A DNA stretch of 52,488 nt from Chlorobiaceae bacterium. Its GTDB lineage: Bacteria; Bacteroidota; Chlorobiia; Chlorobiales; Chlorobiaceae. Position 1 is the stretch's first letter. Every line of letters begins with the position of its first letter. The translations under genes and the position numbers were made by a program. This document shows, in pieces, positions 26,995-36,506 of this stretch. The DNA lies in contig JAAXWP010000011.1 in assembly GCA_013334925.1 (NCBI GenBank), forward strand, positions 1-52,488, read 5' to 3'. Under the pieces are notes generated by a model. The model did no database searches and was not told the origin of the DNA. It saw only the letters and a list, made by a program, of their open reading frames with translations.

Positions 26995-28155
26995 ATGATC
27001 GACAGACTCATGACATCCACCCTTTTGCGGTTGGCTGGATCATTTCCCGTCATCGTCATGACAGGACCTCGCCAGTCAGGAAAAACAACCCTCGCGAAAG
27101 CCGTTTTTTCAGACAAACCGTATGTCACTCTCGAAGACCCGGATGAGCGTGCGTTTGCAATCGAAGATCCGAAAGGGTTCCTCAGACGTTTCAGCGCGGG
27201 TGCCGTTTTCGACGAAGCACAGCGTTGGCCGGACCTCTTTTCCTGGCTTCAGGGCCTGGTCGATGCTGATCACCAACCAGGAAAATTTGTGCTTACCGGT
27301 TCTCAACAATTCGGGCTGCTTGCCGGTATCAGTCAGTCACTCGCTGGTCGGGCTGGCATCATCCACCTGTTGCCTTTGTCACTTTCTGAAATTCCATCCG
27401 TAAAGGAACAAACCCGATCGCTCGATGAGCTCATGATAACCGGTGGCTACCCCGCGCTCCATTCCCGGCAGATTGCGACCGGTGACTGGTTTGCGAGCTA
27501 TGTGGCAACCTATGTGGAACGAGATGTCCGGCAGGTGTTGAACATTCAGGATCTGACCACATTTCAACGATTCCTGCGCCTTTGTGCCGGGCGCAACGGT
27601 CAGCTGCTCAACCTGAGCGCCCTCGCCGGTGAGGCTGGCATATCGCACAACACGGCAAAGTCATGGCTTTCGGTGCTTGAATCCAGTTATCTGGTGCATC
27701 TGTTGCCGCCTTACTACAGAAACTTCGGCAAGCGACTGGTAAAATCACCGAAGCTCTACTTTCTCGATGTAGGTCTTGCCTGCTGGCTTCTGGGCATACG
27801 ATCGGCTGAGGTGCTGGCACTTCACCCGCTGCGAGGAGCACTCTTTGAATCGCTGGTCATCAGCGAATTCATCAAATCGCGATACAACAAAGGGCTGCCT
27901 TCAGACCTCTATTTCTGGAGAGACAATAACGGAGTCGGAGCCGATCTGGTTTTCGAAACCGGCTCGAAGCTCCAGCCGGTGGAGATCAAATCCGGAAGCA
28001 CCATCACCTCCGACTATATCCGTGCAGGCCAACGCTCTGCAAGATTTGCCAGCGGAGAGGCTGATGCGCCCAAGCTCATTTACGGGGGCAACGACTCTTA
28101 CGAGCGAAATGGTCTTAACGTGATCGGATGGCGTGATATCGCACATTGGACATAG
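26995..28155 (+). CDS. AAA ATPase with C-terminal DUF4143 (restriction-like) domain
   Basis: A 386-aa protein. Walker A is TGPRQSGKTT, Walker B AVFDEAQRWPDL, and a sensor strand VLTGSQQF follows, the AAA_14 pattern. The C-terminal DUF4143 part contains a PD-(D/E)XK-like core (GADLVFETGSKLQPVEIKSG: D...E-x-K). The middle (QLLNLSALAGEAGISHNTAK) resembles a winged helix. Such proteins are common and mobile in anaerobes, sometimes linked to toxin-antitoxin or defence loci; no reaction is established. The start is set at ATG 26995; an upstream TTG at 26980 lies inside the promoter. It is monocistronic at the left edge of the defence island. Confidence 0.82.
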   Translation: MIDRLMTSTLLRLAGSFPVIVMTGPRQSGKTTLAKAVFSDKPYVTLEDPDERAFAIEDPKGFLRRFSAGAVFDEAQRWPDLFSWLQGLVDADHQPGKFVLTGSQQFGLLAGISQSLAGRAGIIHLLPLSLSEIPSVKEQTRSLDELMITGGYPALHSRQIATGDWFASYVATYVERDVRQVLNIQDLTTFQRFLRLCAGRNGQLLNLSALAGEAGISHNTAKSWLSVLESSYLVHLLPPYYRNFGKRLVKSPKLYFLDVGLACWLLGIRSAEVLALHPLRGALFESLVISEFIKSRYNKGLPSDLYFWRDNNGVGADLVFETGSKLQPVEIKSGSTITSDYIRAGQRSARFASGEADAPKLIYGGNDSYERNGLNVIGWRDIAHWT

Positions 28156-28381
28156 CCGCCGCTACCCGTTTTCGCGCTTCAGCTCAACCTCTTCCCTTGA
28201 TGGCTTGCATGACGCGCAGAATTATCGTTTCATGAATGAAGTAGTTACCTTGTAGTAACTTACTTGACGAGATCGCGTGGACAATCAGGATGCCTTAATG
28301 ATACCCGAGTATCGAAATCCACGGGCACACCCAATCGAGCAGATAGTGCACCAACAAAGACCAACACAGAATTGAGTAGTA

Positions 28382-28807
28382 ATGGCCAGCAATAACGGTA
28401 ACGGAAAATCCCTTGAGTCTTGGATCTGGGACGCCGCCTGTTCCATCCGGGGTGCCAGGGATGCACCGAAATACAAGGATTACATTCTACCGCTCATCTT
28501 CACGAAGCGCCTGTGCGACGTCTTCGACGACGAGCTGAACCGCATTGCCACCGAAGTCGGCTCACGTGAAAAGGCGTTCAAACTCGTGAAGGCTGACCAC
28601 AAGCTTGTCCGTTTCTATCTCCTCCCGCTTATGCCCGAAGATCTCGAGCAACTTGTATCCTGCTGCTGTTCGCAGGACAATAAACTGTTCCAGCACAACA
28701 AACGAAAAGATGCACTTCAAAATCTGCTCCGTACACTTTTACATGAGTTGACGACTGCAAAAGGCATCATAAATAACAAAAAGGGGCCTCGTTTGACATC
28801 TGTCTAA
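28382..28807 (+). pseudogene. Deletion scar: HsdM N-terminus fused to HsdS C-terminus
   Basis: A 141-codon frame. Residues 1-82 are the start of a type I methyltransferase M subunit (SLESWIWDAACSIRGARDAP, KYKDYILPLIFTKRLCDVFD, KADHKLVRFYLLP). The following part (HNKRKDALQNLLRTLLHELTTAK) is the coiled-coil end of a specificity subunit. A complete hsdM (about 500 aa) and hsdS (about 400 aa) would lie between these, so a deletion of roughly 2.5 kb has joined them. The methyltransferase core and both target-recognition domains are lost. The fusion still has an open frame and could make a small protein, but not an active methylase. Confidence 0.75.
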
Positions 28808-28866
28808 CATTTTTTAGCAATATTTATAAATGGGTATTCCAAATTTAAAAATCAAATTACCGAATC

Positions 28867-30228
28867 ATGAGCCAGATATCACGTTTTGAAATCAAAAAGC
28901 TTCACGGCTTCAAAAATATTGACCTACGCTTCAAAGACAATACGCTTATTCTTGTTGGTGAAAACGGCGCAGGAAAAACAACCGTCCTTCATTTACTATA
29001 TTATCTTTTATCGGGACAATGGAGTGCCATAGCAAAATGGCAGTTCGAATCTCTTTCTCTGACTATTGACCAAAAAAAACATATCCTCCGCTATTCAGAA
29101 ATCGAAGAATCTTTTCAAAGTATTGACAGAAGATTTCTAGGCAAACTACCTATATCTATAAGGCATCGAGTAATCTCCCTTATTGAACAAACTGAGGGTC
29201 GTCTTCCTGTTCCCGAACTAGAAATGCTTTGTAATCAATATGACATTCCAATTCACTACCTTCTTAATGAGATCAGTCTATTTGATCAACCCAAGAAAAG
29301 AAGACGAAACTCTCTAGCTGAAACAATGGAAGCGATTCAAGGCTCATTAAACGCGCAACTTCTTTACCTCCCTACTTATCGCCGGATTGAACAGGAATTG
29401 AATCTTATTTTTAAAGGTATAGATGAACGCGAACTAATGAAACGACGAAGTATGCTAGCATCCCGCCGAAATGCAGATAGCTATGTCGAACTCGTAGAGT
29501 TTGGAATGACGGATGTTGATTCCGCGATAAAAGAAACAAGGGATGAATTGGATAAGTTTGCGCGAGCAAATCTCAACAATCTTACGTTTAGCTACCTTGG
29601 AGATGTAGTGGAAGAAAAATATCAATCAGTAGATTTGCAACCAATCAGAAAAGCTGATCCCAAAACTATTGACAATATTCTCAATCGAATTCAAGAGCCG
29701 GTCCTTTCGCTAGAAAACAAACAACACCTTAGACGACTTATTCAAACTGTAAAAGATGGAGAAACAAATAATGTTCATTCTCAAGTAATTTGTCACTATT
29801 TCACCAAACTGATGACCTTCCATCAAGACCTAGAAATGAAAGAGGCCAAAATAGTTAATTTTTGCATTGCCTGTAATAGCTATATGGTTGACAAAGAATT
29901 TCAGTATGATACTTCAAATTTTAATTTTCGAATCATTCAGAAGTTGTCTTGCGAGCCAAATCATGAAATAGAGCTACAAAACCTTTCATCGGGCGAAAAG
30001 CAAATCGTATCACTTTTTAGCCACCTCTATTTATCAGGAGGCAAAAAATATTTCGTCCTGATTGATGAGCCCGAATTATCTCTATCTGTAGATTGGCAAA
30101 GAAAGTTTGTTTTAGATATTCGTAGAACAAGTTTTTGTTCGGGCCTTATTGCAGTTACGCATTCTCCTTTCATTTATGATAATGAATTGCGAAAATATGC
30201 ACATGGCCTTGGAGAATTCATTATTTAA
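28867..30228 (+). CDS. AAA ATPase of a PARIS-like (AriA-type) defence pair
   Basis: A 453-aa ABC/SMC-like ATPase. It opens ISRFEIKKLHGFKNIDLRF with Walker A GENGAGKTT near residue 35. The signature motif is LSSGEKQIVSLF, Walker B FVLIDEPELSLS and the switch region AVTHSPF. A helical insertion of about 250 residues separates the two halves. This layout (AAA_15/21) followed directly by a DUF4435 gene is that of PARIS, where AriA senses phage proteins and holds AriB. The gene is much more AT-rich than its neighbours, with no ribosome site of note, and sits between the hsdM-hsdS scar and hsdR. Confidence 0.75.
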   Translation: MSQISRFEIKKLHGFKNIDLRFKDNTLILVGENGAGKTTVLHLLYYLLSGQWSAIAKWQFESLSLTIDQKKHILRYSEIEESFQSIDRRFLGKLPISIRHRVISLIEQTEGRLPVPELEMLCNQYDIPIHYLLNEISLFDQPKKRRRNSLAETMEAIQGSLNAQLLYLPTYRRIEQELNLIFKGIDERELMKRRSMLASRRNADSYVELVEFGMTDVDSAIKETRDELDKFARANLNNLTFSYLGDVVEEKYQSVDLQPIRKADPKTIDNILNRIQEPVLSLENKQHLRRLIQTVKDGETNNVHSQVICHYFTKLMTFHQDLEMKEAKIVNFCIACNSYMVDKEFQYDTSNFNFRIIQKLSCEPNHEIELQNLSSGEKQIVSLFSHLYLSGGKKYFVLIDEPELSLSVDWQRKFVLDIRRTSFCSGLIAVTHSPFIYDNELRKYAHGLGEFII

Positions 30229-30239
30229 TAGATAAGGCT

Positions 30240-31202
30240 ATGACAATGTTGAAAATACACGCCGAGGCATTAAGTAGCAAAATCGCAAGTTATCACGAGT
30301 TTTTAGCGAGATTTTCAAAAAACAAAAACGTTGTTTACGGATTTGTAGAAGGCAAGGAAGACCCCTGCTTTTACCGTGGCTTCATTGAACACATTATTCC
30401 CGAAGACTGGGAAGTTGAACTTTGGCCTGCGGGAAATCGTAATCAAGTAATTAGAATTCATAAAGATATTGATTGGCGTCGCTTTCCAAAAAAACGCGTA
30501 TGTTTTTTTATTGATAGAGATTTATCAGATTTAATACCAGAAAAATTACCAAATGATATAAATATTTACATTACAGATAAATATTCGATTGAAAATTCTA
30601 TTGTGAATCGTAGAACTTGTAGCCGCATCCTAACTGAGGTATTTGGATTTTCTGGAGTTAATCACAATGATCTGGAGATCGTTTGCAATAAGTTTGAGGC
30701 TGAGTATGAAAAATTTCTTTTGGCAATGATTCCTATAATGGCGCAAATTCTTTATTGGCGAAGAAGCCAGATAAATGCCAATTTAAACAATATTAATATC
30801 AGTAAAATTTTTACCATACAAAAAGCATCCATCATATTAGACAATTCGGCAGATGCGGAATCCCAACAAATAAAATATTTACATAAAACCGTAGGCGCAA
30901 AGCATAACAATCAGGTAGACCTATCATCTTTTAAAGCAGAATTCAGCCAAACGACGATATACAGAAAATATGTTCGCGGAAAATACGTACTATGGTTTTT
31001 GATTGAATACTGCAAATCTATTCATAAGAATGCAACGATATTCTTTTCAGAATGCAACCAACCACCAAAAATAAACGTAACGATTTCGGCATCAAATGCT
31101 ATTGTTATTATTGGGAATCGTGCCCGTGTCCCACAGTCACTTCAACAATTTTTCACAGACACATTCTGTGCTTATATCATGAATACCCAAACTAAGGCAT
31201 GA
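30240..31202 (+). CDS. DUF4435 protein, PARIS-like effector (AriB-type)
   Basis: A 320-aa protein with the DUF4435 signature: VYGFVEGKEDPCFYRGFI (the Toprim-like acidic E), CFFIDRDLSD (D-x-D) and YITDKYSIENS. In PARIS, the AriB Toprim nuclease is released by AriA on sensing phage anti-restriction proteins and cleaves host tRNA, stopping growth. The C-terminal half is variable, as expected. It starts 12 bases after the ATPase gene; ATG 30246, eight bases after AAGG, may be the true start. It is AT-rich like its partner, so the two probably moved together. It ends 3 bases before hsdR. Confidence 0.72.
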   Translation: MTMLKIHAEALSSKIASYHEFLARFSKNKNVVYGFVEGKEDPCFYRGFIEHIIPEDWEVELWPAGNRNQVIRIHKDIDWRRFPKKRVCFFIDRDLSDLIPEKLPNDINIYITDKYSIENSIVNRRTCSRILTEVFGFSGVNHNDLEIVCNKFEAEYEKFLLAMIPIMAQILYWRRSQINANLNNINISKIFTIQKASIILDNSADAESQQIKYLHKTVGAKHNNQVDLSSFKAEFSQTTIYRKYVRGKYVLWFLIEYCKSIHKNATIFFSECNQPPKINVTISASNAIVIIGNRARVPQSLQQFFTDTFCAYIMNTQTKA

Positions 31203-31205
31203 AAT

Positions 31206-34091
31206 ATGCCACCCCCTTTCGAACATAAAACCGTCCAGGCCCGTATTCTCGCCTATGCCGAGGCGATCGGGTGGACTGTTGTGTTTCGGGAAGAGGCGGA
31301 AGACAGGAGGGTGTCGTCGTCACTGTTTTTCGACAACCTGCTCGATGCCAAGATTCGTGAGTTCAATCCTCGCTATGCCGAAGCCGAGGGTGCATTGCTT
31401 GGGCAGTTCAGGCATTTGCACGCAGACATCTATGGCAATCGGGAGTTTGTTGAATATCTGCGAAATCGGGGGAAGTATTTCGATCACGAGGAGAAGCGCG
31501 AACGCGATCTGATCCTGATCGATTACGAACGGCCGGAGCGGAACGTCTACGAAGTCACGGAGGAGTGGGCCTATCACAACGAACATTTTGGTACGCGAGA
31601 AGATGTCGTCTTTCTCATCAACGGCATTCCGGTACTGGTGATCGAGTGCAAGAACGCCAGCAAAGATGAAGCGATCGCCTTGGGGGTTGACCAGATACGC
31701 CGGTACCATCGCGAAACACCGGAACTGTTCGTGCCGCAGCAGCTCTTTACCGCCACCGACGCGATCGGTTTTGCTTATGGAGTGAGCTGGAACACGGTGA
31801 GACGGAATATCTTCGAGTGGAAGGACGAGGATGTAGGGAAACTGGAGTCGAAAGTCAGGAGCTTCTGCGCCATCCCGCAGGTACTTGCGTTCCTGAAGGA
31901 GTACATCGTCTTTGTCGAAAAGGAAGAGGAGTTGCAGAAGTACATCCTTCGACAGCACCAGACTGGAGCGGTGGAGGCGGTGGTCGGCCGAGCTCTCGAC
32001 CCGGCGCGTTATCGGGGCCTCGTCTGGCACACGCAGGGCAGTGGCAAGACCTTCACCATGATCAAGTCGGCGGAGCTGCTTTTCCGTGCGCCTGCGGCTG
32101 ACAAGCCCACCATTCTCCTGATGATCGACCGGAACGAGCTGGAGGACCAGATGCTCAAGAACCTCACGGCGCTCGGCCTGGGCAATCTGGAGCATGCCGG
32201 CAGCATCGCACGGCTGAACCGGTTGCTCAAAGATGACTACCGGGGTATCATTGTGACGATGATCCACAAGTTCCGCGACATGCCTGCCGATATCAACACG
32301 CGTTCGAACATCTACGTGCTTATCGACGAGGCGCACCGCACGACTGGGGGTGACCTCGGCAACTTCCTCATGGCCGGCCTGCCCAACGCCACCTATATCG
32401 GTTTTACCGGGACGCCGGTGGACAAGACCGTCTATGGCAAAGGCACCTTCAAGACCTTCGGCTGCGAAGATGATAAAGGTTATCTGCACAAGTACTCCAT
32501 CGCTGACAGCATAGAGGATGGCACCACGCTGCCGCTCTATTACCAGCTTGCCCCGAACGAGATGCTCGTGCCGCACGAGACGCTCGACAAGGAGTTCCTC
32601 TCCCTTGCCGAAGCCGAGGGGGTAGCCGATATCGAGGAGCTGAACAAAATCCTCGACCGGGCGGTAAATCTGAAGAACTTCCTCAAAGGCCGGGACAGGA
32701 TCGAGAAGGTAGCACAGTTCGTTGCAGGGCATTACCTCGCGAACATCGAACCCCTCGGGTATAAAGCATTCCTCGTGGGGGTCGACCGGGAGGCTTGCGC
32801 TCTCTACAAGCAGGCACTCGACCGGTTCCTGCCTTCGGATTACTCAGAGGTCGTCTTCACCGGCAACAACAACGACTCCACCCTGCTGAAGAAATTCCAT
32901 CTTGACGAGAAAACGGAGCGTCAGATCCGCAAAAGCTTCGGGAAACTGGACCAGCAACCGAAAATCCTCATCGTCACCGAAAAGCTGCTCACCGGCTTCG
33001 ACGCGCCGGTTCTCTATGCGATGTACCTCGACAAGCCGATGCGCGACCATACCTTGTTGCAGGCCATCGCGCGGGTGAACCGTCCTTACGAGAACGAGGC
33101 ACAGGAGATGGTGAAGCCACACGGTTTCGTGCTCGATTTCGTCGGCATTTTCGATAAGCTTGAAAAGGCCCTTGCCTTCGACAGCAAGGAGATCAATGCC
33201 GTTGTCAAGGACATCAGGCTGTTGAAGTCGCTGTTCAAGACCAAGATGGAGCGTATCGCACCGGAGTACCTCGGCCTGATTGACCGCAACTTCAACGACA
33301 CGGACGTAGACAAGCTCATCGAGCATTTCCGGGACCCGGAACGGCGTAAGGTGTTCTTCAAGGAGTACAAGGAGATCGAGATGCTCTACGAGATCATCTC
33401 GCCGGATGCCTTCATGCACCCATTCATTGCGGATTATGCGACGCTCTCGGCAATCTACGATGTTGTCCGCAAAGCCTATACGAAGCGCATACAGGTAGAT
33501 CGCGACTTCCAGAGGAAAACCAGTCTGCTCGTACAGGAAACGGTGGGAAGCTGCGGCGTCGGCCAGGTACAGGATGTGGTGAAGATCGATTCGAACACGA
33601 TCGATATCATCAATGCGCAGGCTGGAGGCAACGCGACGAAGGTGATCAACCTGGTCAAGAGCATCGAACGAATCGCTGAGGAAAAGAGCGACGATCCGTT
33701 CCTGATCGCCATGGCCGAACGGGCGCAAGCCGTGCAGGAAAGTTTCGAGAGCCGCCAAACGTCAACAACCGAGGCTCTGGAAAAGCTGATGCAGGAGGTT
33801 GAAGCCAACGAATCGCGAAAACGGAAGCAGGCAGAAAAAGGGTTCGACGGGCTCACCTACTTTGTCTACCGGACACTTCTCGACGAAAAGATTGAGCAGG
33901 CTGAAGCGGTCAGCCGGAAAATCAAGGAGGCGTTCCTTGAGCTTCCGAATTGGCAGGAGAGCGAAAAGGCGCTTCGAGAGCTTCGCAAAAAGATTACATT
34001 TGCCATCTACGCTCAAACCGATGACCTCGAAAGGGTCTCGGGCATCGTGGACTATCTGTTCCGTCTGCTGGAACGGGCAAAGAAGATCTGA
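31206..34091 (+). CDS. hsdR: Type I restriction enzyme R subunit
   Basis: A 961-aa translocase-nuclease. The N-terminal nuclease core is FLINGIPVLVIECKNASKDE (PD-(D/E)XK). The helicase motor follows: motif I HTQGSGKTFTMIKS, motif II VLIDEAHRT, motif III YIGFTGTPVD, and motif VI HTLLQAIARVNRPY. The C-terminal helical part normally docks on the methyltransferase. It appears intact and GC-rich, like core genes. The partner M and S genes are reduced to the scar at 28382, so unless intact copies exist elsewhere this subunit has no methylase to direct it. Confidence 0.93.
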   Translation: MPPPFEHKTVQARILAYAEAIGWTVVFREEAEDRRVSSSLFFDNLLDAKIREFNPRYAEAEGALLGQFRHLHADIYGNREFVEYLRNRGKYFDHEEKRERDLILIDYERPERNVYEVTEEWAYHNEHFGTREDVVFLINGIPVLVIECKNASKDEAIALGVDQIRRYHRETPELFVPQQLFTATDAIGFAYGVSWNTVRRNIFEWKDEDVGKLESKVRSFCAIPQVLAFLKEYIVFVEKEEELQKYILRQHQTGAVEAVVGRALDPARYRGLVWHTQGSGKTFTMIKSAELLFRAPAADKPTILLMIDRNELEDQMLKNLTALGLGNLEHAGSIARLNRLLKDDYRGIIVTMIHKFRDMPADINTRSNIYVLIDEAHRTTGGDLGNFLMAGLPNATYIGFTGTPVDKTVYGKGTFKTFGCEDDKGYLHKYSIADSIEDGTTLPLYYQLAPNEMLVPHETLDKEFLSLAEAEGVADIEELNKILDRAVNLKNFLKGRDRIEKVAQFVAGHYLANIEPLGYKAFLVGVDREACALYKQALDRFLPSDYSEVVFTGNNNDSTLLKKFHLDEKTERQIRKSFGKLDQQPKILIVTEKLLTGFDAPVLYAMYLDKPMRDHTLLQAIARVNRPYENEAQEMVKPHGFVLDFVGIFDKLEKALAFDSKEINAVVKDIRLLKSLFKTKMERIAPEYLGLIDRNFNDTDVDKLIEHFRDPERRKVFFKEYKEIEMLYEIISPDAFMHPFIADYATLSAIYDVVRKAYTKRIQVDRDFQRKTSLLVQETVGSCGVGQVQDVVKIDSNTIDIINAQAGGNATKVINLVKSIERIAEEKSDDPFLIAMAERAQAVQESFESRQTSTTEALEKLMQEVEANESRKRKQAEKGFDGLTYFVYRTLLDEKIEQAEAVSRKIKEAFLELPNWQESEKALRELRKKITFAIYAQTDDLERVSGIVDYLFRLLERAKKI

Positions 34092-34094
34092 CCT

Positions 34095-34430
34095 ATGACC
34101 GCCCCAAGCCCAAAGATTCGATTCAAGCAACGTGTACGAAACTGGGCAACCAGACTCGACGTCCGGGTAGCGTGGCTTGGCGTACGGCCCATGCGAAACA
34201 AATGGGCCTCCTGTTCCACGGAGGGCCACCTGAACTTCAACGCCGAGTTGCTCAACATGGATGAGCAGGTATGGGATTACGTGATCGTCCATGAGCTGCT
34301 GCACTTCTTCGTGCCCAATCATGGAAAGCTCTGGAAAAGCCTTATGCGCGCCCATCTCAGCGACTATGATGCTACTGAAGCAGAGTTGAAAAAGATGGCA
34401 CAGATCAAGCCGCAAGCAAAAAAGCCCTAA
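34095..34430 (+). CDS. YgjP/SprT-like metal-dependent hydrolase, short form
   Basis: A 111-aa protein with the zinc-metalloprotease motif HELLHFFVPNHGKLW (HExxH plus a third His), preceded by RNKWASCSTEGHLNFN, the typical YgjP (DUF45, M48-like) stretch. Full-length YgjP proteins are about 165-230 aa; this is the catalytic core only. Its ATG lies 3 bases after the hsdR stop, so it belongs to the restriction operon, a frequent association of unknown meaning. The substrate is unknown. Confidence 0.82.
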   Translation: MTAPSPKIRFKQRVRNWATRLDVRVAWLGVRPMRNKWASCSTEGHLNFNAELLNMDEQVWDYVIVHELLHFFVPNHGKLWKSLMRAHLSDYDATEAELKKMAQIKPQAKKP

Positions 34431-34499
34431 ACCATCCGGGTTCGAACTGACGAGTATCTGATAACGTATTATTCCATCAACCGTTTGTTCCAGGCATCC

Positions 34500-35885
34500 A
34501 TGCAGCTTCCCTGTCAGAAGGATTACGAGTTCATCGAACATACCACCAGCATCTGCCCTGTATGCCTCAGGCGGGTGGATGCGAAAATCGTCCGAAAAAA
34601 CGACGGTATTTTCCTGCTCAAGTTCTGCCCGGAACACGGGGAGCAGCAGGAGATCATGGAGCATGACGCCGACTATTTCCTCGGCAGGATGCAGTACACC
34701 AAACCGGGTACGGTCTCGAAAATCCAGACCGGCCGGGAGCTCGGATGTCCGTTCGATTGCGGATTGTGTCCGGATCACGAGCAGCACACCTGCATCGCCG
34801 TGATGGAGGTCACCAATGATTGCGATCTGAAGTGCCCGGTGTGTTATGCCGAAAGCGGCTCGGGCGATCCGCTCCCCCTTGCCAGAATCAGTGAAATGCT
34901 CGATTTCTTCGTCGATTCGGAATTCGGAAATGCCGAAATCCTGCAGATCAGCGGGGGTGAACCGACCACTCACCCGGAGATTCTGGATATCATCAGGCTG
35001 GCAAGGTCGAAGCCGATCAAGTATGTGATGCTGAATACCAACGGCTTGAGGCTGGCGACCGACGAGGCGTTCGTGAAGGAGCTGGGCGAGTTTGTGGGTG
35101 GATTTGAAATCTATCTGCAGTTCGACGGGTTTGACGAGTCCGTCTATCGGCACCTCAGAGGGCGGCCACTCAGCGAGGTGAAGCAGCAGGCTGTCCGGAA
35201 CCTGGCAAAACACAAAATCCCGGTCACGCTGGTCTCGTCGATCGAGCGTGGAGTGAACGACCACGAAATCGGCAGGATTGTGGAGTTCGGCATCAGGACG
35301 GACGGCATCCGGGGTATCAATTTCCAGCCGGTAGCCCGTTTCGGGCGTTTGCCTGCTATGGAGAGTTCCGACAGGGTCACGGTCACCGGCATCATCGGTT
35401 CGATCACGCGCCAGATGAACAGCATGCTGAAGAAAGAGGATTTTCTGCCGCTGCCCTGCAACGTGGATCGCGTGTCGATCACCTACCTGCACAAGTCGAA
35501 AGGCTCCTTCGTACCGCTGACGCGCAACCTCGACATCAGGAAATGCCTGCCCGCCGTGAAAAACACCTTCAGGTTCGATCCCGAGGAGTTCCTGCAGGAT
35601 CTGACCGACCGGGCTTCGGGGTCCTGCCAGTGCTGCAGCGACTACCTGGGGGCGCTGAAGGATTTCTCGAAATTCATCCCGAAAAGTTTCTACCTGAAAT
35701 CGCGGGCCGAAAAGATCCAGTATGTGAGCGAGAACACCTTCAGGATCAGCATCACCTCGTTTGTCGATGCGCACAACTTCGACATGAAATCGATGCAGAA
35801 GGAGTGTGTGCATGTCATCACCCCTGACCTGCGAAAGATTCCGTTCTCGGCCTACAACATGTTTCACCGGAACAGACCGCGATGA
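34500..35885 (+). CDS. Radical SAM enzyme, Tes/MJ0619-like (lipid-modifying family)
   Basis: A 461-aa protein. The N-terminal zinc-like sites CPVCLRRVDAK and FCPEHGEQQE and the region GCPFDCGLCPDHEQHTC are the hallmark of the MJ0619/Tes group. The radical SAM motif is CDLKCPVC, followed by ISGGEPTTHPEI. C-terminal Cys (SGSCQCCSDY) may bind an auxiliary cluster. Archaeal Tes joins lipid tails to make tetraethers, and MJ0619 methylates a cofactor, so a C-C bond at an unactivated carbon is plausible here. The next genes are membrane enzymes, which favours a lipid substrate. ATG 34500 is used; TTG 34485 is an alternative. Confidence 0.8.
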   Translation: MQLPCQKDYEFIEHTTSICPVCLRRVDAKIVRKNDGIFLLKFCPEHGEQQEIMEHDADYFLGRMQYTKPGTVSKIQTGRELGCPFDCGLCPDHEQHTCIAVMEVTNDCDLKCPVCYAESGSGDPLPLARISEMLDFFVDSEFGNAEILQISGGEPTTHPEILDIIRLARSKPIKYVMLNTNGLRLATDEAFVKELGEFVGGFEIYLQFDGFDESVYRHLRGRPLSEVKQQAVRNLAKHKIPVTLVSSIERGVNDHEIGRIVEFGIRTDGIRGINFQPVARFGRLPAMESSDRVTVTGIIGSITRQMNSMLKKEDFLPLPCNVDRVSITYLHKSKGSFVPLTRNLDIRKCLPAVKNTFRFDPEEFLQDLTDRASGSCQCCSDYLGALKDFSKFIPKSFYLKSRAEKIQYVSENTFRISITSFVDAHNFDMKSMQKECVHVITPDLRKIPFSAYNMFHRNRPR

Positions 35886-36496
35886 TTGATCTTCATGCGA
35901 TAGTCGGCAAACCGGACAGGCTTTTCCTGCTCGTCTGCCTGTTCATCGTGATGAGCTGCGCCACCGCAGTGCTTGCCGCCGTGGCCATCGACTTCCGGCA
36001 GTTCCGGAAAAGAGCGGGCGTGAAGCAGGAGCAGAAGAGCATTGTCGAAACCGGTTCCATGCTCCTTTTTTTCTTCCTGTTCTACATCGTCCTGATCTCC
36101 GGGGCAGGCAGTTTCACCCTGTCCATCGTCTGGTTGCGGCTCGCCCTGGCGGGATTCGGCACCCTCGCCGTCGTTGCCGGATGTTACGTGAATATCAGGG
36201 GCCGGTTCGATCTCGGAAAGAACTGGTCGAACCAGATCAGGATCTACCGCGACCATACTCTGGTGAGCAGTGGCATGTACAGGATCGTCCGGCACCCGCT
36301 CTACGCATCGCTCATCTGGATGTTCATCGGGGCGAGCCTCCTGTATGTCAATCTGCTTGCGCTCCTGTCAAGCCTGCTGGTATTCCTGCCATTCATGTAT
36401 TACCGGGCAAAACAGGAGGAGCGGCTGCTCGAAAAAGAGTTCGAAGGTTACGACGCTTACCGGAAAAAGGTGGGCATGTTTTTCCCGAAACCCTGA
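35882..36496 (+). CDS. ICMT-like integral membrane methyltransferase
   Basis: A 204-aa membrane protein with about five helices. Its C-terminal half is the isoprenylcysteine carboxyl methyltransferase/phospholipid methyltransferase fold: GMYRIVRHPLYASLIWMFIG (the SAM-binding RHPxY motif) and KQEERLLEKEFEGYDAYRKK (E..L...F...Y..Y). It would methylate a lipid or membrane-bound thiol or carboxylate from the cytosolic side. The ATG overlaps the radical SAM stop (ATGA), so the two are translationally coupled. Confidence 0.87.
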   Translation: MIDLHAIVGKPDRLFLLVCLFIVMSCATAVLAAVAIDFRQFRKRAGVKQEQKSIVETGSMLLFFFLFYIVLISGAGSFTLSIVWLRLALAGFGTLAVVAGCYVNIRGRFDLGKNWSNQIRIYRDHTLVSSGMYRIVRHPLYASLIWMFIGASLLYVNLLALLSSLLVFLPFMYYRAKQEERLLEKEFEGYDAYRKKVGMFFPKP

Positions 36497-36506
36497 ACAC
36501 GACTCC

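Noticed and set aside
31320-32732. A 470-codon open frame on the minus strand
   Set aside because: Antisense to the helicase motifs of hsdR; no protein family character.
34436-34456. GGGTTCGAAC resembling a tRNA T-loop
   Set aside because: No acceptor stem, D-arm or anticodon arm can be placed around it.
33762-35867. A 701-codon open frame on the minus strand
   Set aside because: It lies antisense to hsdR, the hydrolase gene and the radical SAM gene, has no ribosome site and reads as low-information His/Asp/Leu-rich sequence typical of GC-rich shadows.
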